This document shows, one piece after another, positions 1-12,213 of a DNA stretch of 64,000 nucleotides. The stretch covers positions 1,860,001 to 1,924,000 of the forward strand of contig NW_015622541.1 in assembly GCF_000835495.1 (NCBI RefSeq), given 5' to 3'. The stretch's first letter is position 1; every line of letters begins with the position of its first letter. Origin of the DNA: Cladophialophora immunda. Lineage: Eukaryota > Ascomycota > Eurotiomycetes > Chaetothyriales > Herpotrichiellaceae. Position numbers and translations under genes: made by a program. Under the pieces are notes generated by a model. It was not told the DNA's origin and did no database searches. It saw nothing but the letters and a program-made list of their open reading frames with translations.

Positions 1-1
1 T

Positions 2-3000
2 CTCACGCAATTTCTCAAGACGATCTCCACCCATGTCGACTTCCGCGACTTCGGGATCTCCCTGTGCCACAGCCTGCTCAAACGAGACCAGTTGCGAATG
101 ATCGATCGAGCCTTGTCGTCACCAAGGTCTAAGGAACATCTCATCACACCATGTCTCCAGCTCTTGACAGAGATCGTCAGTTTTGACGGTGGTGCCCTTG
201 CAAGCAATGTCTTCAGCCGACGCGACTACCTTTACCGGCGCCTTGATGGCATTCTGAGCCAGACGCCGGCGGCAGTGGCGCAGGGCGCCTCGTTCGCCAC
301 ATACCAGGCGGCTCTGGACCTCGTTCTGGCAAATCTGAAGTACCTTGACCCTTCTTCCAAGTCCGAGTTCATTACACATGGCAAAACGATCTTCTTGGCA
401 ATTCGCCATTTGTCTACCTTGCCCGCGGAGTCCGTCATCAATACCTTGAAGAGCTTAGAGAGGTCAATTATCCGCGACGGGACTCTCAGCAGGCAAGTCA
501 AGGTTCGAACTTTCAACTCTGGTGTCCTGTCGGTGCTCGCCAAGTTGTACGACTACACGACCGGAGAATCCGGTGGCCCTTCAGTGGAAGTGCGGGATGC
601 TCTTCAACAGCTGCTGTTGCAAGTTTGCACGACCCCAAAGGGAGTGTTACTTGCCCAGTCAGGATGGTATCCTTCCGGCACAAACCCCGAGATTCTTGGA
701 GAAGACGAGAACATGATCAATCTGGGTCTGGACTCTCCTTTCTACTTTGACGACTATTCCGAGAAGGTGCCAGTCAAAAATGGGGCAATCTCGACCTTCA
801 TCCAAACCCTAAGACCCGAAAGCGATGTCCTGCAAGCTGATCTTATCGTGGCGATATTCAACGCTGCCGCTGAACTTGTGGCCGACTATTTCACTAAAAA
901 ACAGAAATTCCTCGTTCCACCGGGAGATGACCCGAGATGGCGTGGGCAGTTCGCATTCTTGTTCTCTGTGGTTCAGCTACCTGTGCCCCCGAACTGTGGG
1001 TGGGATGAAAAGCTGCCATTGACTCCACCCCCTTTGTCGGTCGTTATAGAAAGCATCCTCCCACGCCCACTCGAACGAGGTACGATCGGAAAGTGCCTGC
1101 GAATGAACGAAGATATCATGACCATCTCTGCGACGCGACTGTTGACGGTGGCTTTCCAAAAGCTTGAGTCGGTTCTGAAAGTCTTTGACAAGGCACCGTC
1201 CGAGTCCCATTTATGGCAGCAAGCATCCCGCAAATTGATCAGTCTTTTTGTCGAGCGTATCCCGCCTCTTTCGGATATTATTACCACACTTCAGACGCTG
1301 CAAGACGAAAACGAGCAAGTCCGCGCATTAGTTCTCGAATCCATAGCTGCGTACCACAACGTCCTACCTTCGATAACCGCGGGTTCGAAATTTGATTTTG
1401 GGGTGCCTTTGGGCAAAAGGCTCCAGTCTTTGGAATCTGATGCTCTGGATTCAGTAACAAGGGACTTGGTACAGGCCCAAATAGAGCACCTTATGCAAAT
1501 TGCATACATCTCACCTGGAACAAAATGGTTTCATAAAGCGGCATCAGAAGAAGTGTCACTGGTTGTGCAACTGCTCAGACGTTGTGCGCGAGACTCCGAC
1601 AAACCTGTTACGAAAGGAACGCTTCCTATTCTCAGACGAGTGTTGACTGACAAGGGAGTATTGAACATCGATGTCCGATCTACTGATGCCTTGTTGTTGA
1701 GCCTTTCTGCCACAAAGAAATGGCAGCCAGAGCTAGTTACGTTTCAGTTCCTGGACAACTGCATGTCGCGTACTGTTCAACGACCGGTCAAGTATCTGGA
1801 TCAACTCGAGCAAGCCCAGCAACTTTTGTCGGACTCGAAACCCTTGAGTCTGCTTGCGTGCTGCGTGGCAGAGCAATGGGTACATCTGTTGAAAAAGGAA
1901 GACAAGAAGGGCATCAAGAATGTTGCGGAATGGATCGCCAGGCTTTTCTCGGCCCTTGACTCTGCAGGCGAGAATTATCGCGTCATGATGCACTTGAAGG
2001 AGGAGATATTGAAGCAATGTGATGGGCATGAGAAGGCCAAAGAAGCGCTGGAAAAGGCATTTGAGAAACAGCGGAGGAGACATGTTGTTCTACCAGACGA
2101 AGACCTTGGTGAAGCGGGCACAGAACAGCCTGAGACTCCCAAAGACGGTGCACCTGGCCGAGAGCAAAGTCAGCACGCCGGCATGGATTTCGCGGAAGAC
2201 TTCCCACCGCCGCCCGCTATCCCAGCATCTCTCGCCGGCCTCGATCGCTGGGTGAAACCCGACTTCGAATCCGAAATCCAAAACGGCCGCCTCGCCAATC
2301 TGATCCGCTGTCTCATCTCCCCCGAGCCCGAAGTCCGACTTCAGGCGTTCCAGACTCTCCAACACGTCATCCACGCTGTCCAACAGTCTACCTACGAGGA
2401 GAAGACCCAGCTCTACCTCCTCTTAGGCGAGCTGTGCGAGACGATTAGAAGCAATGGCTTCTCCAAGTCGGCGTCCCCAGCAACAGCCCCGGCACCTTCT
2501 ATCGTGGCAGAACTAGCGATCCACTTCCTCCCCATCGTCGCCGACCCGTCGTCCCCATTCTACCGCAAGACCAACACCTTCCTCCTGCGCGCACCCCACT
2601 GGTCCGCGTCACACGTCCTGCCCTACTGGCTCAAGGAGACGTTCCTCACCGAACCCGAGATCGACGACCCAGACATCCCCGCGCACTTTCAGCAGGGCAG
2701 CAGCGGCGCCGGCGGAGGAAACGTCAATGCTCAGGCGCTGGAAATCGAGCATTTCCTCGACCTGCTCCTCCACTCCCTCCGGACCGAGGCGGACATGGAC
2801 CTGTTCCGTCGCGCCCAGGTGTTTACGAGGCTCTTCTCGCACTACCTTGCGCCCATCTGCACCAAGTCCGTGCGGAAGAAGATCCTGCGCGTCGTCGAGC
2901 TCGCCACGCGCATCACGGGCGGGAGCGAGACGCTCATCACCCGGGCCGGGGTCAGGGAGTGGCTGTCCGTCGCAAAGACGCTGAGGGGCCATAGCGGGCA

Positions 3001-3340
3001 CGGGACCGCCGGGTTTGGGAAGGTCGACGACGAGATGGCCAGGTTGGTGGAGGCGGTGGAGGCGCGCGTGGCGCGGACTGGTGATGCCGAGAGCGTCGCG
3101 CGGTGGGAGGCCGAGAGGAGGTTGTTCACAGAGGTCGACCGCCGTGCGAACCCGCAGGGCAAGGTGGGCGGTAGGGAGACGCGGGATCTTGTGAGCCAGG
3201 GTGAGGGCGAGGCCAGAGCCAGTGATGGGGGTAGTGAGGATGAAAGTGAGAGCGAGAGCGAGAGCGAGAACCAAAGTGACAGTGACAGTGACAGTGACAG
3301 TGACAGCGAGACCGAGACTGAAACCGAGGATAAGGATTGA
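2..3340 (+). CDS. URB1: URB1/NPA1 nucleolar pre-60S assembly factor (5' partial)
   Basis: The frame is open from base 2 with no in-frame start, so the 5' end lies outside the window; 1112 residues plus stop are visible. The first 70 residues (FRDFGISLCHSLLKRDQ, then SFDGGALASNVFSRRDYLYR) read like the conserved N-terminal Npa1/Urb1 domain. The C-terminal conserved block is near nt 2740-2880 (FLDLLLHSLRTEADMDLFRR). Between them is a long alpha-helical, HEAT-like region. Urb1 is known as a nucleolar scaffold needed for early 60S pre-ribosome assembly and 25S/5.8S rRNA maturation. The tail is a very acidic Ser/Glu/Asp repeat encoded by a microsatellite, typical of nucleolar proteins. No intron is evident in the visible part. 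Confidence 0.88.
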   Translation, partial: LTQFLKTISTHVDFRDFGISLCHSLLKRDQLRMIDRALSSPRSKEHLITPCLQLLTEIVSFDGGALASNVFSRRDYLYRRLDGILSQTPAAVAQGASFATYQAALDLVLANLKYLDPSSKSEFITHGKTIFLAIRHLSTLPAESVINTLKSLERSIIRDGTLSRQVKVRTFNSGVLSVLAKLYDYTTGESGGPSVEVRDALQQLLLQVCTTPKGVLLAQSGWYPSGTNPEILGEDENMINLGLDSPFYFDDYSEKVPVKNGAISTFIQTLRPESDVLQADLIVAIFNAAAELVADYFTKKQKFLVPPGDDPRWRGQFAFLFSVVQLPVPPNCGWDEKLPLTPPPLSVVIESILPRPLERGTIGKCLRMNEDIMTISATRLLTVAFQKLESVLKVFDKAPSESHLWQQASRKLISLFVERIPPLSDIITTLQTLQDENEQVRALVLESIAAYHNVLPSITAGSKFDFGVPLGKRLQSLESDALDSVTRDLVQAQIEHLMQIAYISPGTKWFHKAASEEVSLVVQLLRRCARDSDKPVTKGTLPILRRVLTDKGVLNIDVRSTDALLLSLSATKKWQPELVTFQFLDNCMSRTVQRPVKYLDQLEQAQQLLSDSKPLSLLACCVAEQWVHLLKKEDKKGIKNVAEWIARLFSALDSAGENYRVMMHLKEEILKQCDGHEKAKEALEKAFEKQRRRHVVLPDEDLGEAGTEQPETPKDGAPGREQSQHAGMDFAEDFPPPPAIPASLAGLDRWVKPDFESEIQNGRLANLIRCLISPEPEVRLQAFQTLQHVIHAVQQSTYEEKTQLYLLLGELCETIRSNGFSKSASPATAPAPSIVAELAIHFLPIVADPSSPFYRKTNTFLLRAPHWSASHVLPYWLKETFLTEPEIDDPDIPAHFQQGSSGAGGGNVNAQALEIEHFLDLLLHSLRTEADMDLFRRAQVFTRLFSHYLAPICTKSVRKKILRVVELATRITGGSETLITRAGVREWLSVAKTLRGHSGHGTAGFGKVDDEMARLVEAVEARVARTGDAESVARWEAERRLFTEVDRRANPQGKVGGRETRDLVSQGEGEARASDGGSEDESESESESENQSDSDSDSDSDSETETETEDKD
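3275..3306 (+). repeat. (AGTGAC)n coding microsatellite
   Basis: About five tandem copies of the hexamer AGTGAC encode alternating Ser-Asp at the URB1 C-terminus. They are preceded by an imperfect GAGAGC run (nt 3246-3270) encoding Ser-Glu. Copy number is likely to vary between strains (inference). Confidence 0.85.
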
Positions 3341-3965
3341 ACATGGGGGATCAGAGATTGAAGACCAAGACAGATTCAGTGGGAGGTCATTGACTAAACA
3401 TCCAACCCGTCAGGAATCAGCACGTCCGTTGTATACAATCCTCTTCTATTCTCCCCCGAGGCCGGACATACAACCAAGAAGAATAAACATAAGATTTGAT
3501 ATACACTGATGGAAAATATGTGCCATTCGACTCACACTCTCTGTGTTCTTTGTCTTGTTTTCTCTTCCGTCTCCAGTCGTATCTCTTTCGATCATCCCAA
3601 CTTTGTGGGATTTTTCGGGTCTTTCCTGGACTTGCTTGTGTGTGTCTCTCTCTCTCTTCTAGTGTCGACTACTCTAATCTATAGTCCTGATTCTGGACGG
3701 AAACCCCGGCCCTCATCTCCCATCTTTTCACTCAATAACTTGACCATTCCAGGCGAGTAGTATCAGTAATCATCCCTAGTCGTTAACACAGTTTAACGCC
3801 CCGGGCTGATTGGGGTTGTCGATCTAACCCAACGCTGAGCTTCTCCATCCAGGCGAAGGATTGATGACGGCTGCGGAAGTGCAGAAAAATCCACTGGTCG
3901 CAAGGATCACCGTCGTCTTCACTTCCCGTGCATCGCTCTGCGGCCGTATATTGCGAGGTGACTGT
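3341..3965. other. convergent intergenic region URB1/NDE1
   Basis: Both flanking genes end here. An AATAAA hexamer at 3482-3487 lies about 140 nt past the URB1 stop and may be its poly(A) signal. A T/CT-rich stretch follows (3540-3700). No gene is seen. Confidence 0.6.
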
Positions 3966-6127
3966 TCAAAAGCTCATCAAGTCTGCCCAATCGTCAGTAC
4001 TAGGCTTTCGCTCAAAGTCACCAAGCCGCAAACATGATACTCACCTCTTCCAAAGAGCGCTCTCTTGCTCCAATCCATCGCCAACAACATCCTCGTCCGG
4101 AAACTGACGCTTTGTGCAAAATAAATGCTCCTCCACAGGTAGACGGCCATCAACCCGCCGCTGAAATTCAGCCCGCCGAAATCAAAAATGGCGGCGTTTC
4201 CAATGTAAGCCAGCGAACCCATGTGGTGATACTCAAAGGCCTTGTAGACGGCTTCGTCGAGGTCGCCAAAGTCGACCTCGTTGGCCTTGAAGCCGGGGAT
4301 GGCGGCAGCAATCTTGTTGAATTTCCGACCAAGATACTGGCCTTGTTGGTTCGCACGTTGAGCCGTGGCGGGAAGAGAGGTCAGTTTGGAATCAATCTGG
4401 ACGAGCAGTTCGTGCAGTTCGCCAAAATCTAACGTGCCAGACTTATCCTTGTCATATTCCTGAAACAGCTTGTCGAGGCGTTTGAGATGGCCGGCTGCTT
4501 GGGGGAATCGCTTGCGCACCTTTTGCGCAACGTTCCGCCAATCCTGGAAGGTGATGTGCATTTTCTCTGGATCTTTACCCTGTTCGAATGCCATGCCACG
4601 AAGGAAAGTGGTGAGGTGGTCCGCGACATTGTTTTGGACCGTTGCGCAGTCTCCAATGGCGTAGACCTCTCCCAGTGGTGCTCCTTGGAGCCGCAGATGT
4701 GAATCGGTCTCGAGGGCGTGTCGGTTGTTCTGGAACTCGCCTAGCTTTTGGGCGACCTTGCGGCTCAATTCAGTCTGCGCGACACCGGTTGACCACAAAC
4801 AAAATCCCATGGGCAGCTCCTTTGTAACCGGCTTCCCGTCCTCCATCTGTGAGAAGATGATTCGATCGGGTTTGACCTCCCTGACTCGTGAGTTCGTCAG
4901 GACTTCGACGTGATCATGTTCGAATCGCTTCTCGGCATAGACCGAGAGGGCTTCGTCATAAGTATTGAGGATGTGACCTCGCGACTGGATGACGTGCACT
5001 GACACTTCGTTCCGTAAGATCCTGGGGAATGATTTCAGGAGGTCTTCGTTCAGCATGTCGTACAGTTCTGCGGCAAACTCAACACCTGTCGGGCCACCGC
5101 CACTGATGACAAAGGAGAGCAGTCTCCGTCTTTCTTGGTCAGAGGTGGTAGGCAGACAGGCAAGTTCGAGGTTGCGCAAAACCTTGTTCTTGATGAGGCG
5201 CGCGTCTTCTATGGTCTTGAGGAAGTTACAGTGTTCCAAGCCTTTGACGCCATGGGGATTGGTGGTGGAGCCAACCCCGATAATCAACTTGTCGTAGGGA
5301 AGATAGAAATGTTGCCTGTTACCGTCGGCATCCACCTGGGCTACCTCAACCAGCTTCTCTGTGAACTCAATGTCGACAGCTTCAGCCCTTAAGAAATGGC
5401 CTCTCAACCGATTGACAATCCTGCGAACGGGTTCGACCAGGGATCGCAGCTCAAGGGTGCCCACAGTGGCAGAAGGCAGCATGGGTGTAAACAGGAAGTA
5501 ATTGTCCGGGGAGACGACAGTGACGTGGTAATCGCCCGGGTGTAGTTCTTTCAACATGGCGACACTCCCCCAGCCAGTCCCAAGAACGACCAATTTTGGC
5601 TTGTCCTTTTGCTCTCGCATGTGGTCACAATCCTCGTCATCCACCAACACCTCTGCGATGGGCAAATTCTTGGGGCCTCCTCTTCTGGGTGACAGTGCAG
5701 CTTCCGACACAGCGATGTCGCCAGTTGGATCGGGTTCCTCGCGGTATGTGGAGGCATCGTAGAGAAAGAAAGCGAGGACCAATGTACCGGAGAAGACGAT
5801 GAAGATGCCGGTCCATGCGAAGATGCGGTAGCAGAACCTGACAAAGGGTCCCTTGTTGTTAGGCAGCTCTTTGGTGGAAATGTATCGCACTGTCCCTACA
5901 GGGGCAGGATAGATGAGACGAGAGGGGAGCTTCGACAGCCCAATGCGCGGATTTCTAGCAGGTAATTGCGCTATTCGAAGTGTCGATAGGGACCTTGAGG
6001 ATTGCAGACATGCTCTCAACGTCTGAGTAGATTTCAGTCGAGGAGAGATATGGAGATTAGGAACAGGGCGCAGGCGGAGCTGTAGGTGTCGCTGGCCGCT
6101 GCGGGCCAATCGAGGAAGGGCCTCCAT
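3966..6127 (-). CDS. NDE1: External alternative NADH dehydrogenase with EF-hand (NDE1-type)
   Basis: Two exons, 6127-4045 and 3982-3966; the 62-nt intron (GTGAGT...CTGAC...CAG) is placed so that the protein ends in FGRDLMSF rather than a 24-residue non-conserved read-through; 699 aa. Residues 1-70 are Arg/Ser-rich without acids (mitochondrial presequence). A membrane segment at about 103-123 fits anchoring in the inner membrane. The first dinucleotide-binding motif is GTGWGS (183-188) and the second is VISGGGPTGVEFAAEL (about 340-355). An EF-hand loop DKDKSGTLDFGE lies between them and the C-terminus. The family oxidises cytosolic NADH and passes electrons to ubiquinone without proton pumping, bypassing complex I. 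The EF-hand indicates the calcium-responsive form known from Neurospora NDE1. The last coding exon is only 17 nt. Confidence 0.93.
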
Positions 6128-6929
6128 TGTCGAGGAGAGAGAGGAGGATGGCAGTTTACCTCATGGTGAGGACTGAGGCAGATATCCAGAAAGGAGCGGG
6201 TTGCGGTCGTGGTGACTGCGCGAAGAAAGAAACGAAGGGCTATTGTCTACTCAGAAACAAGAAAGCAAGATAGCAAGAAGCAAGCAGAAGCGGGAAGGGG
6301 GGGAAAAAGAAATGGGCGGAAGATAGGATATGATGCTATACGTGGATATGACGGAATGACGGCGAGCTTATGGGGGGCAACGGGAGGCGGCGAGCGGAGA
6401 CTGGCACGATTCCAGTTAATTAGCGAGTGGGAAAAAGATTGAGCTGCGTACTGACACTCTCAACCTGCTTGTTATGCCCTACAGCGCCCATCCATCTCGC
6501 GCAGTCGGTGCTTGGGCATCGCGATCGGAAGAGCGGCAGAACATCCAGGTCCAACCCTTGCCTTCTCATCATCATCCGTCACGCTGGTATCGCTTATCAA
6601 ATCTCTCAGCTCCCTTTTCCTCTTTTCTCTTTTTACTCGATTCGATCCAGTCTCGCCCAAGCTTTGATTGGATCGATGCCCGCTTCTTCGCAACGAGATT
6701 CCCTGATTGTTGCTCTACCCGGGTATATCAATCTACCTGCATTCCCCCCCCCCCCCCCTTTTCAAACGCCCGTCTTGGTTCCTCAAAGTCGAAAGTTTTG
6801 TTGGGGTATCATGTAGCAACGCAGTGACCATCTCGTCCTCTGTCCCATCCATCGTATCATCAGGCCTCAAGTCGCCTTTTCAATCTCCAGAGAAATGCCG
6901 TTCAAGTGTCGTCATTCATAAATGCTGCC
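6128..6929. other. NDE1 promoter / SCC2 3' region
   Basis: This interval lies upstream of NDE1 and downstream of SCC2 (both on the minus strand). nt 6210-6320 is purine-rich on + (CT-rich on the NDE1 sense strand), as in many fungal leaders. No credible gene; the overlapping + frames at 6427-6830 have no coding character. Confidence 0.5.
6744..6758. repeat. poly(C) run, 15 bases
   Basis: Fifteen consecutive C in the SCC2 3' flank. The length may be a sequencing or assembly uncertainty. Confidence 0.9.
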
Positions 6930-9900
6930 TCATCCCTCAAAATCGCCGTCAGGATTATCCTCTACCGACGACGACACACTCGCTGATCGTCGTGTATGTC
7001 CAATCTTGGAGGTTCGCCCGCGCGGCCTCTTCGGCGTCCCCCCAACTGATCCAGAGACACTCTTGCGCTTGCGACCGCGTTGCGCAGTTGTAGGTTGGTC
7101 CGGGGCGACGTCCATCATGGCGTTGATTGCGGCCTCCTCCTCTGCAATCTTCACTTCGTCGTCCACCGCCACGAGATCAACAAACTCGCGACATCTTGCA
7201 ATCATCGCACTCGTGCTGCCGAGCGACTCGAGAACTGCGTTGGACTTGTGCCAGAATTTCTCTCCAGTGATTCCATGCACCTTCACCGGCTCCCTTCCTG
7301 CCTCCTTGGTTTGCTTGTTCTGTTGCATCGCCATCTTGACATCTCGCGATATCCCGTACTGTCTCTTCAAAAAGTTCCTCACCTCGGAGATCAAAGTGAT
7401 CGCACAAGCAGCCGTCGTCACTGATTTTAGCGTGGCCGGATCCACGTCCATGGCAGGAGGCGCTGGCTCCGTAGCAGCCAGATCGCTATCTTCATTCCCT
7501 GTATGCTTGACCGGGGCTGGTCCGAGGTGCGTCTCGATCGCCTGTGCAGTCTCGCCACCGTTTCTGCTAAACGCCAGCTCCAGCTGTAGCACAGTATGCA
7601 GTAGCTCATCCATCTTCTTATACTCAAAGAACGCCAGGTTCTGGGTCACAAACAGGACAAACAACAGATGTTCGGGCGGTTCGTTCTCAGCCACACTCAA
7701 CTTGGAGTATTCAGTGTTGAGTTTCGAAACCAGGTTGCTGATGAATTTCTTCACGTACTTTGAGCCACTGGTGCTGATGATCGCAAAAGCCGGTGCAAGT
7801 TTGGCGGTGTATCCCGGAACAACCCCTCCTTGCGGATCCTTGAACACTTCATGCTGATACCGGAATGCGGCGAATACGGCATTAATATACTCTCTTTCAC
7901 AGACGGATTCGTGCTGTTGATGCAGGTTCTCATGGGCAATCCGGGCGACCCGAGCAACCTGGGAATCTGTGCTGGTCTCTAGTGCCACAAACGCCGACGT
8001 GCTTTGTTTCGGGTGCGTCATGCCTTGGTGGTCGATGCTGGCCAGTGTTTGAGCTGCTAATAACGCTTGGGTACCAGTCTGGGACATGGCAATGCGGAGG
8101 AGATGGTCGACCAGATCGTTGGTGATGGTTGAAATAGCACTGTCATCCTCGCGTGTCTTGCTGTCGCCGCCGATGTTTTTTAAGGCCTGAATCTCCCCAT
8201 CGCCCTCCCCTTTCTTCGCGTCCTCTTTGACCGCAGCCCGCTTCCCGTACAGTTCTTGAAATACCTCAAGCACTGTGATCTGCATTCTCTCAACGTCACT
8301 TTTGTTCAAGCCACTGAAAGACGTTCCATCCAGGACCTCGAAGAATGTCTCCCGAACACACCGTTTGTTGAACTGGCCCGGCCATGCTTGACAGACTAGG
8401 CCGAGACTCTCCAGTGCCCTTACTCGGGTCTCAGTACCATAGCTTTTGAGGGTATTTTCCCAAATGCAGTCGGCAATAAAACCTGCGACCGAGCCACCCT
8501 TGTATGCAGGAAAGGTTTTTCGAAATTCCCCGCCAAATCGCTCCAGATCAATATGTTTCCCCACGGCGCCGAGGAGCCGCAAACACGTGTTCCTATATCT
8601 AATCGGCTTCAGCTCCTCCAGGTTCGTTTCCTGCTCGAGCGACTTCTGCGGAATTTTGGCGGGTAGCACATTCCGTATTAGTGACACCGTGTACCTAACA
8701 ATCTTGATGGTATCGTGCAGGACCCCATCAATGCTTCTCAGACAAGACATGACCTCCTCCACCACTTCGCGTTGTAGAAGCTTATGACCAGCTCTAAGAA
8801 GATCCATCTGAACCTCCTGAAGCAGTGGGGCTTGAGTGCTGGACAGATGTGGCAGAACCAGACGAAATATGGCCACGACTGATTTGAACTTTTGAATGTT
8901 ATCTTGCTTTGCCACAACTTTAAGATAGCTCTTCAAACTCGTTAGATCTGCCGGAACCACTGCTTCCGGTCGAGCATCAACGAATGCGACAAGCGTCGTC
9001 AACTCTGCCGGTCCCACCTCAGAGCCATTGGCGGCGTCCAGGAGTTTCTTGACAATCCGGGCGCAAAGATCTCGGATTTGATCAATATGTTTGGAGTCCT
9101 TTAACTTCCAAACCAAGAACTCCTTCAGGAGAGGTGCTAGACGTGCAATATCCATTTCGACGCATGTGACAATGTGCGATTTGAGATCCTCAATCGCGAC
9201 GTCCAGATGTGCAGACTCAGCCGCCGAATCCAGCATTGGAAATTGGGGATCGATCCAAATCTCTGCCAATATCTTTTTTGCAAGCTCAGCCACGGTGCTT
9301 TCTTGATCGGCAATCCGTTGCAGAAACTCGTTGGCAATGGCCTGTTTCAGGTTGTGTCTCTCCTCCCTCAAATAGACGTCTTTCAAATGAGCCATGGCTT
9401 TTTTCTGAACTCCGACGTTAGGGTCCATAGTGCATTTGAGAAGCACTTTGAATGCTTTCGCCTGAAGTACAGGCCTGGGCATGATGAATTTGGCAATCAG
9501 GGTCAAGGCAGAGTCCCTCACCATGGAGGAGTCATCAGAAGCGCACTTTAAAACAGCATCTGCTAGAGTTGGCACCCAATCAAGAAGACTAGAATCAATC
9601 TCCAGCATAGCTGCAACGCTCTTTATGCTGCGAGTGCGAACTTGAGCCTGATCACTGTCGATCGACGAACTAAGCGTCGTGGCAATTTCGGGAAACAAGC
9701 GACAGAATGGCCCGTTGAGAATGCTCAGCGTGTAGGCCAGCTGGGCTTCTTGATCAGTAACTTCGATATGATCATCAGCGGCTTCGTTATATTCAGTCGA
9801 TCCAGAAAGCTGCTGCAGCATCGCCGAAACGGTGGCCGTGAGCTTCGAGTCTAGTTCAACCTCTCGGTCTCCATCTCGTGGCTTTGTGACGACCTGATAA

Positions 9901-12213
9901 ATGAGAGTGGCGAACTTCAGAAGGAAATATGCTTTCGCAGATTTGGTTCTCAAGCTCTCTCCCGTTTTCCGGCCCAGATAGGAGAGGACGATGGAGAATG
10001 GTCCACGAGATGACACAAGTTCGAGAGATTCAAGAGAGAAATGTGGTCGATCCTTGACAGACTCCGACAGATCCTGAGCGATGGTAGTGGAGTGGGACTC
10101 TCCTTCTCTCATGATTGATGAAAGCAGGCTTCGAGCAGACGCACGAGTCTGAGATATGGCAGACCCCATAATCCCCAAGGATTCGAGAGCCATATTCTTC
10201 GTAGAAGCCGACTTGTCTGTCTCGGCAAGTTTTTTCATGCGTAGAGCCAAGACGGTGAGGAGCAATTCAGATGCTGGCCAATCCGTCAACGGGAGCACCA
10301 GCGTGAGGTCTTCGACAAACAGGTCGAGAATATTGCGGTAAGGAGAATCGCCGGTCTTGGTGACTTTCGAGGCCTTGTCGACCATCCATTTCACAATTTG
10401 CTGAGCACTCATTGACGCGTCATTCAGAAGATTCTGTGCAACCTCACCCAATGTTGACAGCGGATCCTTTTCTGTTTCATCGGCCGCGGAAGCGGAGTCA
10501 ACCTCCATATCACTGACTGATTCCTCGTTCTCGTCTGAACTTTCAGAATCCACTAGTCCTTTCCTGGGTTGACGCCGTGATTTGCGTCTTTTCATGTCTG
10601 TTTGCATAGCTGAAGTCTGCACGAGCTGCATGAAAAGAGCAGATACCAGTTGGATATTTTTGCCGGGCCCGAGCTTATACTGTCTTGCACTCCTGCTATT
10701 TGAAGGTAGCTTGTCCAAGGACGTCAAGACTTCGTCCAAAATTGCCGGTCGTTCGAGGGGAAAGGCCGCGTACAGTTTGGCAACAGCCGCCATGGCTTGC
10801 TTTCTCAACCGCTCGTACGCTTGAGACCCAAGTGCAGATGCTTTGTCGTTATAGGCATTTTGAACGAAAATGAGTTTCGCCGCCAGGAATTCGGCGGCAT
10901 TGACGATTGGACCAGCTGCCTTGATATCCACACATAGCCTTGTCACAAGATCCAGGAGTTTGCGGCCAACATCCAACAAACGTTTGAGAGGTTCACTGTG
11001 TGCAGATGCGTAATTGAAGAGCTGGACGCTTTGTCCATCGGGGCGAGCCTCGACGATGGGGATCAAACAGTTCTCGAATAAATTGACGAGCACGTTGGGC
11101 AACCATTGTAGCGCTTCTGAATTGACGAGGTCTTCATTTTGAGAAGCACCCAGGACGGTGTAGATCAGAGTGCAGGCTGAAGTAGCTCCACTTTCTGCTT
11201 TCTGAAGGTTCGACAACCAAGTGGAGATGTCTTCATCCGACGGATCCAAAATTATTTGCAAGTTGACTGTCTGTGCACTTTCTATCGCTGGTTCACATAT
11301 TCGTTGGAGACGCCGAAGACACTCCAGAGAAACATCACCTAACCGATCAGAATTCAGAAGTTGACTCATGATCGACTGAAGTCTCTCCTGCAGGGCAATC
11401 GCAAGTCGCGGCTCAGCGTCGTCCTCTTCATCCGGCAAGTCAAAGACAGCGTTGGTTGATTTTGCTCGCTCTGTGGAGTTGTCAGGATCAATTTGATCTC
11501 GAGTTTCGAAAATCTCGCCGAGTTGATTCTCAAAGCTCGCTAACAGCTGGTCATCCTTTTGTTTCTTGGAGATTGTCGCCAAAGCTGGCTTGGTGCGAAG
11601 TGAAGGATCGCTCAGTTTCCGCCGCTTTGGAGTATCTTGCATATTGATGTAGTCCTCTCTGTGGAAGAACGGAGGCGGTTTTGGTATTTCGATGGTAACA
11701 GTAGAGGCAGGTTTGGTTATGGGCATTTGGAGAGTTTTCTTCTTGGCCGTCCGTTGAGATACAGCTGACGAGGAGTGACAAGTATAATCAACCTTGGACA
11801 TTTTGAGGACCATCTTCTGTATGGGATTCAGATCTGGCTTGACAGAGTTTTCATTTTGCACTGGGGATCGAGGGAACTTGATCTCAGATAGGCGGCTGGG
11901 ATCGAGCAAGACTGAAAGACGTTCCTTGGCCGCGTGTGTGTAGAGTTCGCTTCGATATACCGCCTGGCGTTCGGAAGGAGAAGTGAGCCGCGAGTCATTA
12001 GAACATCCAAGTTGTGGGAGAGGGATGCAGTCTGTGAGGTGAATTAGCGCAACACCGACTCTTGAGTGAAGTGGGCATACCGCGTGCTGGGAGAATCGAC
12101 ATCGTCATGGGAGTGTATTTCAAGGCCTGATCCACCGAGAGCTGCCTGTTTTGGGAATCATCTTGCGGTCGTCTCCTCGAGACGACCTCTATGGTATCTC
12201 CCATCTGATCCAT
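6930..12213 (-). CDS. SCC2: Sister chromatid cohesion loader Scc2/Mis4/Nipped-B
   Basis: Two exons: 12213-12081 and 12031-6930, joined across a 49-nt intron (GTATGC...GCTAAT...CACAG); 1744 aa. Exon 1 supplies the motif LSVDQALKYTPM, which matches the start region of fungal Scc2 and sits in the part that binds Scc4. The only in-frame ATG after an upstream TAA is at 12213. The body is a HEAT-repeat solenoid; blocks such as DSSMVRDSALTLIAKFIM and GVQKKAMAHLKDVYLR are typical of the Nipped-B HEAT region. The C-terminal conserved part contains AFRYQHEVFKDPQGGVVPGY. Scc2 with Scc4 loads cohesin onto chromosomes and stimulates its ATPase. The C-terminal tail is basic and Ser-rich (RGRKRKS, TPKRPRGR), likely a nuclear localisation signal. 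Confidence 0.93.

Noticed and set aside
2609..3274. 221-codon minus frame opposite URB1
   Set aside because: Shadow of a GC-rich coding region; Leu/Arg/Pro composition and no homology features.
6922..7857. 311-codon + strand open frame
   Set aside because: Entirely antisense to the SCC2 3' coding region; the composition mirrors the opposite strand.
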